Origin: Clavelina lepadiformis
Taxonomy: Eukaryota > Chordata > Ascidiacea > Aplousobranchia > Clavelinidae
Length of the DNA: 64,000 bases
Assembly (NCBI RefSeq): GCF_947623445.1
Contig: NC_135246.1
Coordinates: 19,402,288 to 19,466,287, forward strand
Direction of reading: 5' to 3'
Each line of letters starts with the position of its first letter. Position 1 is the stretch's first letter. The notes under the pieces are model-generated. The model saw nothing but the letters and a program-made list of their open reading frames with translations. It had not been told where the DNA came from and did not search any database. Position numbers and translations under genes: made by a program. Positions 22,164-33,400 of the stretch are shown in pieces.

Positions 22164-23117
22164 ACTCACCGTGAATTCATGTCAGCACATACAGGCCGTG
22201 CAGGAAGCTATTTGAAAAATATCCCAACAACGGGTTGTTGACAATGTTCGACAGCTGCCAGACAATTGTTCACAAAGCTGGTCATGCATGACGCGTTTCC
22301 TTGAGACTGGTGTTATTCGATTACCAAGTTGAAGTGTAAAATGCCGATAAATCAGACATTTAGGCTATTAAGAAGGCAAACTTTTGGTCTTACCTGTAGG
22401 TTCATACACAGCTTATTCTTAAACACGGGAACTGCATTGTACAACATTCCAAGGCATACTGGGGTTTAGGTATTGATAAAGGGCCCATGTTTTGTGCTAT
22501 GTTTGACAAGAAGTCGCCCACACAGCGGTATTGTGTTAAGCAAGCAGTAGTTATTCAGTCATGCGACTCGGTGCTTGCCTAAAGTCAACAGACAGCGGAA
22601 CAGGAATTAAGTTTCCGAATTATTGAAACCAGCATAGAACACTCATGGTGGTAAACTAAGTCGCTCGCTTTAAGTCAAAGGTGGCCTACCTGGGGTTCAT
22701 GCTGTTAGTTTTCTGATTAACAGTAGGAAAACTTTCGATAGAATAATGGTTTTCAACTAGGGTCAGCCAACAAGACGGTAGAAGTCGATTACGGATATCA
22801 CCATAACGATCGATGTGTACAATGTACTACAGGTGACGTAGAATGAACGAGTTCAAATCACACAGAAGATTGCTGCTGCTGTTTTTCAACAACAGGGCGA
22901 TTTACGTCAGAAAGTATTGAGAAAGGCACATCTCCAAATATGTAAATGTTTGCGTTGTAATCAAATGTTAGACGGGTTGCACTGACCAACTCATTCTTGA
23001 AAAGCATACTCAGTGTAACTACTTCAGAAAAGGTTGAAGAAGATTTTTATCATTAGAAACATTACAACGTTTGATAAAGATTTCTGTGTAAAACTTCACG
23101 AGTATCTACAACTGATT
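22164..23117. other. Intergenic region, protease to MS4A-like gene
   Basis: About 950 bases between the family B MITE and the MS4A-like start codon. I see no coding exon. The segment nearest 23118 would hold that gene's 5'UTR and promoter, but no TATA box or initiator is convincing. Confidence 0.4.
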
Positions 23118-25325
23118 ATGGCGACTGTCAGCCAGCAAAACGCAGCAGCCAACGATTCAGTCGATGTTGGTCAGTATCAGACACAGATTGTGTTGATGCC
23201 GAATATAGTCAGAACCGTTTCCCCAAAGACAATGAGAAATTTCCGACGAATAGCGGTGAGACCCGTGAATAATTGAATGCGTTTTAATCCAATTACAACT
23301 TTCTGTGGAAGGAGCATTCAGTATCTGGTACCTTTTTCTTGTTTTCAGATTGCGCAAGTGGTGCTCGGGTGCTTGTCCATCCTGCCGGCTATAGGGCTGG
23401 CAATACATCATGGGACCATGGTCGACTTGATGGCCTGGTTTAGTATTTTGGCAAGTCAGGACTTTAATTCGGCGAAGTTGTTACTAAACATCGGTCCAAA
23501 TGCAACGTTGGCTGAAATTAATCTTCTTCTTAATCGTTCTTCTTCCTCAGGTGGTGGTTGCAGGAGGGATCGGGATACGCGCCGGAGGAGACAAATCTTC
23601 CCCCTGTTTGGTGAGTAGCCGTCAAATGCCCGCAACTTTTATAAAGTGGGGTGAAACTTTTGAATGCCACGAAGTAGCAACGGCTGCCAGGGCTGACGTA
23701 GTCAGAGTAAAATGTTTACCAAGTCAATTCAGTCCCCGGTTAAGTATCTCGTTAAATGTAGTTTAGCACTAAAGATTTTTGTGCCCGAATTCCTGAAAAT
23801 TTACGAAGGCGAACGCCTCGTCTGCATCGATGTAGCCACGACCTTTGAGCTGCGACAGTGCGAAGTATATTTCATTTACATGACGTTTAACTATTTTGAA
23901 ATGTTAAACAAAAACCGCCCATGGTTGAAAGCTTGCCAATTACGCAAGAACACAACGAGGAGGACAACAACCTTTTTCTTTGATTCTCGAACATTTCAGA
24001 TCAACACTCACATGGGGTTCGCCATCGCATCGGCGGTTTTGACTGGGATCAGTTTCATCTATGGAGCGATCGTGGTTGCGACCTTTTACATGGTGAGATA
24101 TTTCTTAACTCATTTAGCGAAGGTTTTACACGTCACTGTATTATCAGTCAATCTTGTTTCGGGCAGGAAGAAGCACTAACTTTTAAGCTGATATGCGGAA
24201 GCATTGACGCTTACCCTTATACGTATATGCTTCGGTATATTTCCATATAAGTGTTCGCCTTCTGCTATCTTGTATGTCTGCTTATAAACGATTAATTTTA
24301 CTTGTTGTCAGTTTTTCAATTGGTCGATATTCGTTTCGGTATTTGTCTGCATCGCAAAAACGTCAATTCACACTAAAATACAAAACATAGCAACTTGTAA
24401 AAGATTGGTGTTTGCTGCATTGAAAGTACCGTTTGATTCAATAAAACACGCAGTTAAGGAATTTTCCTCGCGATGACGTTTGTGAAGAAGTCATGATAAT
24501 CACTAACAAAAAAATAAACTTTCTGAAACATGTTGTTTCAGGATTTAACGAGCAAAGTGTTGGTCAGCCTCACAACAGTGATAACATTCGTGTCTTTTGT
24601 TCTTCTCATCGTGAGCTCCTCCTATGCTTGCTGTGGGATCAACAAATTCGGATGTTGCGGTGGCAGTTGCAACCAGGTGATTGTAACAGATGGCGGAACA
24701 AAGGGTTCCAGTGGGCCTACCCCCCACTATTTTTACAGGGAAAGCCCCTCCGCTTTTTAAAAACCTAACATATTAAAAATTGGTAGACTTACAGCAAAAC
24801 AAAAATGCCGTTGTGATAGACTTTGCATGCCAGATCGCTCTGACAGAGGTTTCACCGTCACTGATGAGCATGCGGCAGAAAACGCTTTGAGCGCCAACAT
24901 AATCAACATGATTCTTGTTACAGAATACTGCAGGTGTGGGCAGCCATCAGGTGACTTACCAACAGACTGTCTCCACCCAGCAACCGCTACTCGTTCAAAG
25001 TAAAAACATATTCGATATTTACCAAGACCTCTATAGCTGTGCATTGCGGTGCTTTAGCTGTTGAATACTGTGATGTTTGTTTTTTTTTTCATAAGGCGCT
25101 CAACCTGGTCAGCCGCCACACAACAACTTCGTTCAAGTGGCGCCGATTTTGGGTCAACAGCCAGGCACGCCAGTTCCCATGCAAACGCACGCCACAACCA
25201 GCCACGGCACATCTGGTCAGCTTCTTGACGCCAGCGTTGTTCAGCAGAAACAACAAGAAGCTCTCGATTCAGCACAACAACCGCCAGAGGGCGGACAAGA
25301 TTATCCACCTCCATATTCTTTATAA
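23118..25325 (+). CDS. MS4A/CD20-like four-span membrane protein
   Basis: Seven exons: 23118-23255, 23349-23450, 23551-23610, 24000-24092, 24542-24676, 24924-24999 and 25096-25325 (834 bases, 277 residues, in frame throughout). Four hydrophobic segments can be seen: IAQVVLGCLSILPAIGLAI; LMAWFSIL joined to VVVAGGIGI; MGFAIASAVLTGISFIYGAI; and VLVSLTTVITFVSFVLLIV followed by a Cys-rich stretch (YACCGINKFGCCGG). The GIRAG after span 2 and the spacing of spans match the MS4A family, which are plasma-membrane proteins with both ends cytosolic. The 100-residue Gln/Pro-rich tail ends DYPPPYSL, a PPxY motif that could bind WW-domain (Nedd4-type) proteins. The intron after 23450 starts GC, not GT. The donor after 24676 could instead be six bases later. 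Vertebrate MS4As act in immune-cell signalling; function here is unknown. Confidence 0.75.
23451..23456 (+). other. GC-AG intron donor (GCAAGT)
   Basis: The exon ends ATTTTG and the intron starts GCAAGT, the consensus for a GC donor. Using it keeps phase 0 and gives an uninterrupted second membrane span. The only nearby GT donor (23455) breaks the frame. Confidence 0.7.
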
Positions 25326-25544
25326 TGTGCCGGGCTTAATTGGAAATTAGATGAATCCTTGTCAGGTCGACAATGCACTGACTGAGCCTGTTTCCATAAG
25401 TTGTAAAGTTTTGTTCATCTAAAGCTGTAATCCAATTGAAATATCAAATGATTTATCTTTCCAAAATATTTCGGATACTTGGCTTTGTAGTAGCGTACAT
25501 AGAATCCCAAAGTTAATACCCATTTTAAGTTAATTGTTTCACCA

Positions 25545-25550
25545 AATAAA
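25545..25550 (+). other. Polyadenylation signal of the MS4A-like gene
   Basis: AATAAA lies 220 bases after the stop at 25325. Confidence 0.5.
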
Positions 25551-27436
25551 AGTACAAACTGGTGCTTTTATTGTAAGGATGTTTTCCTAAACTTGTATAC
25601 GGCAGCATAAGATGTTGCAATGTCATGAAATGGCTTCCTACGTATTCATGTTTTTGCTTTAACCATAAAGGCTCGGGTGCCACACCACGATAAACTGCCA
25701 ACGTCTACCTTGGTGTTAGTTTAAGCGTGACGTCATTTTTCTTAAACAACCTTGAACTTGTTGCCATAACTACCAAGCATGGGTTAAATGTGACAGAGTC
25801 GAATAAACAATTATCATTATTATTATTTCGCCAATAAAGCTGACAACCGAGATCGAAATTTCCTTTGCACTGATGGCTTTCATTTAATGCAATGCCTTTG
25901 TCAAAAAGTCAATGAAATGGTTTCAGCAATTCAGTTTCATATATTTGTGAATGTTCAAAATGATTCACGATACTTGGAGGAAATTCAACGCGTCAATAGA
26001 ACTTTGTTATATTTTGTGAAAAGATGAAACTCAATAAATTTTAAACGTGGTTTTCGTGGTTACAGTACATACACAGTTTGGTTTAGCTCAGTGGTTCTCA
26101 AAGTTTTTTCTGATTCCTCCCTTACCAACCCAAACACCGTCAATTCCTCCCCCCAAAAAAATCATAAAAAATAATTGCCAAAATTTTACACTACCTGAAT
26201 ATTGTCCCTGGATGATGTCTTTTGAGGATTTATCTCAGGAATAAAATTAAAAATTGCAAAAGAACGCTATTACAAAACAACCAAACAAATTTACAAACAA
26301 ATCGTTGTTCATTGTTAGTGAGAACCGTGAGCCTCATGTTTAGAAGTTAATAAAGAAACTCGAGGAGAAAAAGCGTGTGAGTTAAAAAATTAAGGTTTTT
26401 TTCGTCTTCAGTTTTTCCTCCCCAATTCCTCCCTGGAGCAAATTTCCTCCCTGGAACTAAAAATTCCTCCTTTAGTGAGCCAAGTGGCCCGGTTTGAGAA
26501 GCACTAGTTTAGCTCAAGACTGTCAAGTTGTTAGCATCCCGCTCAACTTCTTCACAGGCTCGTTGAAGTTGGAAAGAATAATCGTTGTAGGGCGTATTAT
26601 TATTATTGCTCCAACAGAACACGGCTGGCCAATACCACGTGATCACCCGCGACGAAATGAAAAACTTCTCTGAAGAACAAAAACGTGCGTTTACGTTCCT
26701 TGAACAGCGCAGCATGATGAAGCAAGCTTGCGTAGCGTGAACGTAACGTAACGTGAACGCGTTTCACATGCGTGAATGAACGAATTATGGGATGGACGTC
26801 GACGTTGCTTTGATGTGCACAGGACAGCTCATCACATAAAAGTTCTTTCTTTTTTAACGGAAAGTAAAATGGCGAAGATTGTTGACTTGAAACCTTTCTT
26901 TGGTCATAAACTGCGCTTTATAATGTGATCATTCAATTCAAGAATGTTTAAAAGTATGACAAAGTTTTTCATTAACTGTCATTTTCAAACAACAAACACA
27001 CAGAACAACACACAACAAACAAAACCTTCTCACACAAATTTGCGCAGCAACATTCGAATAAAAACAGGATTTTGTGTAAATTTGCAAAAAAGGAACATTT
27101 CAGGCAAAGATACTTTTCGTAGCAAGTGTAGGCAAAACTGCACGTTTAGGCTGTTTTTAAGTAAATAATAAATTCAAACTATGTACAGCCAGGCCCAGGT
27201 CTTCGATTTTTGAATAAAAAACACCCGCATTGATGAAATTTACATCATAATACAGCTTTTGTTTCATTTAACCAATCGCTATTCTCCGCTTAAGACTGAA
27301 GAAATAGAGGGAAGATCTTTTTGCTCATTCGCTGAACTAGATATCACGTGATTCGCTAATTGTGTTTCTTTGCCAATCAGAACAGGGCTGGTGACGTCAA
27401 CGCTCCACGATATTCCTTCTAAAGAAATATATAAAG
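25551..27436. other. Intergenic region, MS4A-like to RFX4 (convergent genes)
   Basis: Contains the hAT-like element at 26089-26506 and otherwise only AT-rich non-coding sequence. The two genes face each other, so this region holds 3' ends rather than promoters. Confidence 0.4.
26089..26506. mobile_element. Non-autonomous hAT-like element (418 bp)
   Basis: The ends CAGTGGTTCTCAAA and TTTGAGAAGCACTA are inverted repeats with perfect 8-bp duplications GTTTAGCT at 26081-26088 and 26507-26514. The interior repeats ATTCCTCC several times. It lies between the MS4A-like and RFX4 genes. Confidence 0.9.
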
Positions 27437-27442
27437 TTTATT
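27437..27442 (-). other. Polyadenylation signal overlapping the RFX4 stop codon
   Basis: On the minus strand AATAAA overlaps the TAA stop of the last predicted exon, so the 3'UTR of that isoform would be only the cleavage tail. Confidence 0.4.
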
Positions 27443-30400
27443 GTAACGTCATTTTGCAGCAAACATTACGTAATGTGCACACAATCTTACCGCTGATATT
27501 TTGTAAATCACTCTGCGGAGTTATTATTTCTGGACTCGAGATGGCGCTAGAGAACCCAGGACTTGGCAAGGATTTTTGAGTGGAAGGAAGTCTGAGAAGA
27601 GATTGTACTTAAGTTTTTCAGGTAAGTTGGAGTCATTAATATGAACCACCATCAAGCATAGAACAAATGTAAGTTGATTATTGTAAGTCTGTTTGTAACA
27701 AGTCACTCACCCATAGTTAGGCAGTGAAGTTTTGTTCTCCGATTGATAATCTCCACCATAACCTCCGTAGCAATTTATTGGTTGCATTGGTGCTAGGTTA
27801 TACGTCACTTCCGCTGACAGTTTTTCACTTCCGTAAATTTTGTGTGACGTCAGTGGAAGAAATTCTGGAATCGAAGTTGAAGTCGATGCTGTCGCTGTCA
27901 GCTGACTATCATCATAGTTTCTCAGGCCAGTTTGCGCGTTTGTTTGTACATTCATGACGTCATAATGATCGACGGGTTCGATTGCTGTTTTTCCGTCATC
28001 TAGTGGTGTAAACGTCAAAGATTGCAACTCTCTCGGTGGCGCTAACGTTCCATAATAATCTGATGAGGGCAAATCGTTATCATTATGTTGCAATAATCAG
28101 TAATAGTGATTTTCAATCCTTTCAAGTTCAACCAGTCTGGTCTCTACTTGAATAAAAGTGCAAATCTGCTTCATAATCGAAGTCCACCAACTCCGTGAGA
28201 TAAAAGCACCAACGTACCTGAGGTATAATTGGACGCGGAAGGTTCACTTTGTAAGAAAAAATTAAAATTTTGATTTCTTGAAGTTGGTGGAGATTGAAGG
28301 TTCGTAAAAACCGGGCAGTTTTCGTTTGTGTAAGATCCCCTGAAATATATGATGTCTGTTGTTACAACGAAAGTTTCAAACAATTGATTGCAATTGCGAG
28401 AAAACGTCATACCTGATGCTATTTTGTGGGTTATACCCCGCAAAATATTCACCCGCACTTCCGGCGTAAGATGTCTGTGGATAGAATTCCTGATAAATAG
28501 AAAATAGCAGTTTAAATTTTGGTCCTATAAAAAATCAACTTTGGGGAATTCCCTTCCGTTTTACCTGATAGAGGTTACTTTGGTTTGCTTCACGATTGAA
28601 AGTTAATTGCGACGGAAAATAAGAATTCGTGTCGTTTTCTGCAAATAAGTTAACTCAAAACGTGAAAAAATGTATTGAAAAGTTAAATAGCGTATATAGA
28701 GACAAAAGTGATGCTATCAAATGGACCATTGTTTGAACGATGAAGCGTTTCGAACGCATCTCTCGTATTTTCAATTTTAATCAAAAGAAGAATTTATTAA
28801 AAGTTCCAGCTTGTTGTAGGGATGGATTACTGGACGTTTTGTGAAATGCTGAAGCCCGTTAAGGCAGGTTTGGTTTTTGCTGGTTTTAAAGCTACTTCAG
28901 ATTTTTATGAACACACTCTATGGTTCAGAAGAAAGATCTAGTAGGTTATGCAGTGTCACAAAAATGTTTTGTGACGTAATAAACCTATAGCTTACTTTCA
29001 GTAAACTTTTCGTGCACGTTCGATGGATACCAGGTCTCATAATCGCACGAACCTCGCGCTGGATTGACGCGATTGAAAGAGCTCGAAGTGGCTTGGCTGG
29101 GATTTGAACCGTAAGCACAAAACTCGCTGCTGGAGACACCGGGCATTGATGAAACCACGTGACTAGTCCGTACTTGTTCTGGTGAGTCAGCACAAATTGC
29201 AATTAGTTATTGTGACGTAACATAACAACACTTTCTTGCATTGTGGCGTAACAATCTCGAATAAGCACGAGATGTATTTTGAGCATATCTGTCAGGATAT
29301 TAAGTTAAATTAACCGAATTAAAGCAAAATAACCTACTTGCATGTTTGGAAACAGTATTTTTTATTTCTTGTTTCTTCTCATTCGAGAATTGAGTTTCAA
29401 TCGCAAATAAAATATATTCGTCCATTAACATTCTCAGGCAATGATAAGAATCTAAAATATTAAGTTTCAGAAATTTTCAATATTGCAGAAATTATTAAAC
29501 ATAAAAACTATTGAGCTTGACCACGTTTTATCAGTGAACATATTTGAAATTAATTTGAGAAATTTTACCTGCATAGATAAAACTTGATTCTGTAACAACT
29601 CGTGAATTAACAGAATTAACAGGATTGCGTTTACACAAACTCTCGCAAGTGATCTAAAATTCAACGATCACATAGAAAATTATTGTGCAAAGGATTGTGT
29701 GTTCAGGCGATAAATTTAAATTTGCTGAAAAATAAAATAATCAACCAACGTAAAATTCAAGTAAATCATCACGATTTGGCAGTGGCCGTAAAATTAATGA
29801 ATGAATTGCAAAAAGCGGAAATGAAATTATTCGAAACTGGACTGAACTTACGATTAGCAACAAAGTAAAATTAACAGTTCAATAAATCGATTTAAGTGCA
29901 CCCAAATCCCAAAATCAAATGTTTAGTGAAATTTGTCCAAAATCGCAAAAGCATGTGGCATGTGGCAGGTGGCATGTGGCAACTCACTGAACGAGACCGC
30001 TTTGTTGATCGTCAGATTGTGAGTTATCCGAGCTTCAAAGAAGGACCATTTATAGAGGAAATCCTGGGCTCGTTTCTTCAAGGAGCGGCCATTTTGTCTG
30101 CTCGGCTTGATCACCTATTTATGTATTGACAAGCATTTTAGAAATCATACACGTTGTCTTCCTATTGCGCTGTTTTTGTCCAATTTTCTCACCTTCATGT
30201 CAACGAGGGTGTCCAACCACTCGATGAGCGTTTCAACTGGGGAGTGTTTCTTCAGCAAATCTTTCAAATCTTTCAGAACTATATTTTTAAAAGTTCGTAC
30301 TTAAATTTACTGGAAAAAGTATTTCAGCTTTATAAATTTACAGTCATGTGTGATAACGTTAAAAATAAAAGTTAATTAGAAAAAAACGCATGAATTCTTA

Positions 30401-33400
30401 CGATTTTGTAAGATTAATTGTACAGAAGTGCACAACCAAATGACGTCACAACTTTAGTAGCTGGTGTCTAGCATAGAAATGCATCCTGTGGTTGTGCACT
30501 TGTATACTAGGCCCCCATTAATTTTATTTTAAAAGTCTTACGATCAGAGTTGAGGTTTTGTTCTCTGTCGTCGGCGTCTTGGGTCGGGTAGAAAGCTTGC
30601 GATCCGATGTTTTCTAAATTAATCATTTCAACGTCGTTCAACATCGGCTGAAACGAGGCCGGATTGTTGAAGATTGAACGAACAGTCTGCGCGAAAAATC
30701 GCGTGAACATCGCGAGTTAATCAATTTTTTGTGTTCAATTAGTTAAGTTTTATTAATAGTAGGTTAAGTCTAAAAATAGTCAAAGTGAGTTCATGATTAA
30801 AACTCGGCGCCAACTTGGCGGAATTCCTTAAATAAGCAGGACAATGCCATCGCAACATTGACAACTTATCATCAAATAAAGCCCATTGTGACGAGTAAAT
30901 CATATCTTTAATTACACAATAATGGTTGAAATGAAGGCGTGCAAATAGTAAGAGTTTATCAGACTGATCATAATTTGTTCGTTTTCATAACTCGAGACAA
31001 ACAAACCGAACCAACCCTGCTGAGATTTATGATGCTGATCTGTCGGGAGATGGACTGAGAAAACTGTTGCGCCAAATTTAGCTTCTTTCCCACGAGAACG
31101 GCGGGTAATGACGTCATAGAGGTCCTGCACCAATCGACCCAATGTTTGCTGAAAGTTTCAATTTCCAGCAAAAACCTAAATTTTTAAAAATGTTGTTGTT
31201 GGAAAGTGCAATAATTGTTACAACTGCAGAAGTAGTTCACGGTTCACTGATTTATTTTACTTTGTTCTTAGATTTCTCCTAAACGGCATCATCATAGTTT
31301 TTATTCAAATAGAACATAATTATCAATGTACTACTGTACAACAAACAAAATACGGGGTGAGGTCATAGGGTCATAAATGAGATCATAACAACCACACTGA
31401 CCTTTCATCGATGTTCTCGAACGGAATTGGAAGAAAAATCTCGTTCAGGGCCTGTCACGTGATAGATCATTAGGGAAATTCCCAATAAGATTTTTTGTTT
31501 TCAGTAAAATCACAATTCATTATCAAAACATTGAAATGCTTCATAATCTGAAGTCTATTTGTTACCTCATTGAGCAAAGAGTCACACAGAATGATGATGT
31601 CACCAACAATGACGTCATGCAGCAGGACGCTGTTGGTCTGGCATGGAAGTTCTGTCCAGCAATGATGTAATATCGATGGAATCTACGTCACAAAGGTTAA
31701 GTGATATGAATTTTTTCAAGAATAATCAATTTTGACAGAAATTATACTCAGTGATTACTTTGTTTAAACACTCAGTGATGGGACGATGAAAGTTTTGTGA
31801 CAGAATTAATGTTTACCTTCGTTTTTTTTAAAAAGTAACAGAGACTAATTTTATTAATTTAATACGAGTCAATGTATGTCGCCACACGTTGATGTTTCAC
31901 CCCTGGAAGTTGGTGCATAGGATATTAATTGAATTAATTAATTACTTGGCAAAGTGTCGGCGTTTCTTCTACAGTTGTGAAACATAGTTTTATATACTTG
32001 CCCTAAAACGAAACCACTGGTGTCAAGTGTGGCTTGGTGTCACTACAATGTGGTTTGGCGTCACCGTAATGTGGCTTGGCGTCATTACAAGTGTATTCTT
32101 CAATTCCTATGCATTGTTATTCTAATTCTGTGGCTATCAATGAAGACTGGTCGGACTTTTCACTTATTTTTTATCAGATTCTGGGTGTTGCATTGGCTTC
32201 GCTGCTTACCCGGCCCGAATTCAAGTCATTTCGTAAGTGAAAGGTTATTGGTCAGTCAGTCTTAATAAATCACCATCTTGACATTTCTTAGCAATGAAGA
32301 GAATACTTTCGCTACGGCTTCACAATTGCGTCATAATGTAACCTGTTTTCAAAAATTCGGAAAACAGAATTCGATTTCTAACACAAAGAGACTCGGCAAG
32401 ATTTTGAATTTTTCTCTTACCGCTTCCAAATCTCGATTCAAGGCTGCGTTTAGAAGTCTTTCGCAGAAGGCTTTTAACAGTTCGACAAAATTTTGGACCT
32501 GAATCGAAATCATTTTCATGTGATAATTCTGAATAACTCGGAAATCATCGATTTTAATATTTTCACTTCTAATAAACTCACTTCGGCCCTTGAAATTCCA
32601 TTCTCAAAATCTGACGCAAAGTTTCTCACATCTGGGAATTCCCCGAAAAAGCCACTTGTACCGTCTTTGTTAAGAGACGCTTTTCCAAGATTTGTCTGTT
32701 ACCGAACAGTAGTTTGTAACAAAGATCATATCTCAATAGACATAAAATAAACAGAAAAAATAATTACAAAGTTCTCACTTCCTCGTGTTTTGATTTTGGC
32801 GAGAACCTGGAAGCAAATAAATTATCGATTATTGTCTAGTTTTGTTGGTATTCGAATCTAAACCGAAACCGTCATAGTCTTACCTTGTTAGTCCTTTTCC
32901 TGCGTACACTGAGTTGTAATAAATGCTTGTCTCTCGGATCCCAATCCCGTAGTAATGATATCTTTGAATAAGCCGATATTCAGTTGAAAAACAACAAAAT
33001 TTATTTATTTTCAATAACTTTATTAAAAAGTTCTTTTATTTTGTAAAATCTTGGTGTTTTTACTTTGTTTATATTGGACCTTGTTCAAAGTTCGTCATCA
33101 AAGCTTTCGGCCGAGATACGCGACTTATAAATTTTCTTAAGATATTCTTTGAGGCGAGTGATGTTTTTTCAAGACTGAAATTTACGAGCGCGCAAATACA
33201 AATCGATATTAAATCGGGATCAAAGAAGTAAATTAAGATCAAAAGACGGCGCCGATTGATTAGCCGCGTATACCGCGTCCTAAGTTTCATCCAAACACCC
33301 TTGGTTGAGAGTGGAACGCTGCCTAAACGTCTTTGTTTTCATTAACACTGTGAAATATTAATTTTCAACTTATCATACTAACGTCACAATGCCAGCTTTG

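Noticed and set aside
29467..29664. Minus-strand open frame proposed as an RFX4 exon.
   Set aside because: With the required phase 1 entry the frame stops after a few residues. The proper exon was found at 29451-29338.
31016..31142. Alternative minus-strand frame that superficially resembles the second half of an RFX DNA-binding domain.
   Set aside because: The true second half is the exon at 33824-33763. The other frame here matches the RFX4 region downstream of the B and C domains and keeps phase with neighbouring exons.
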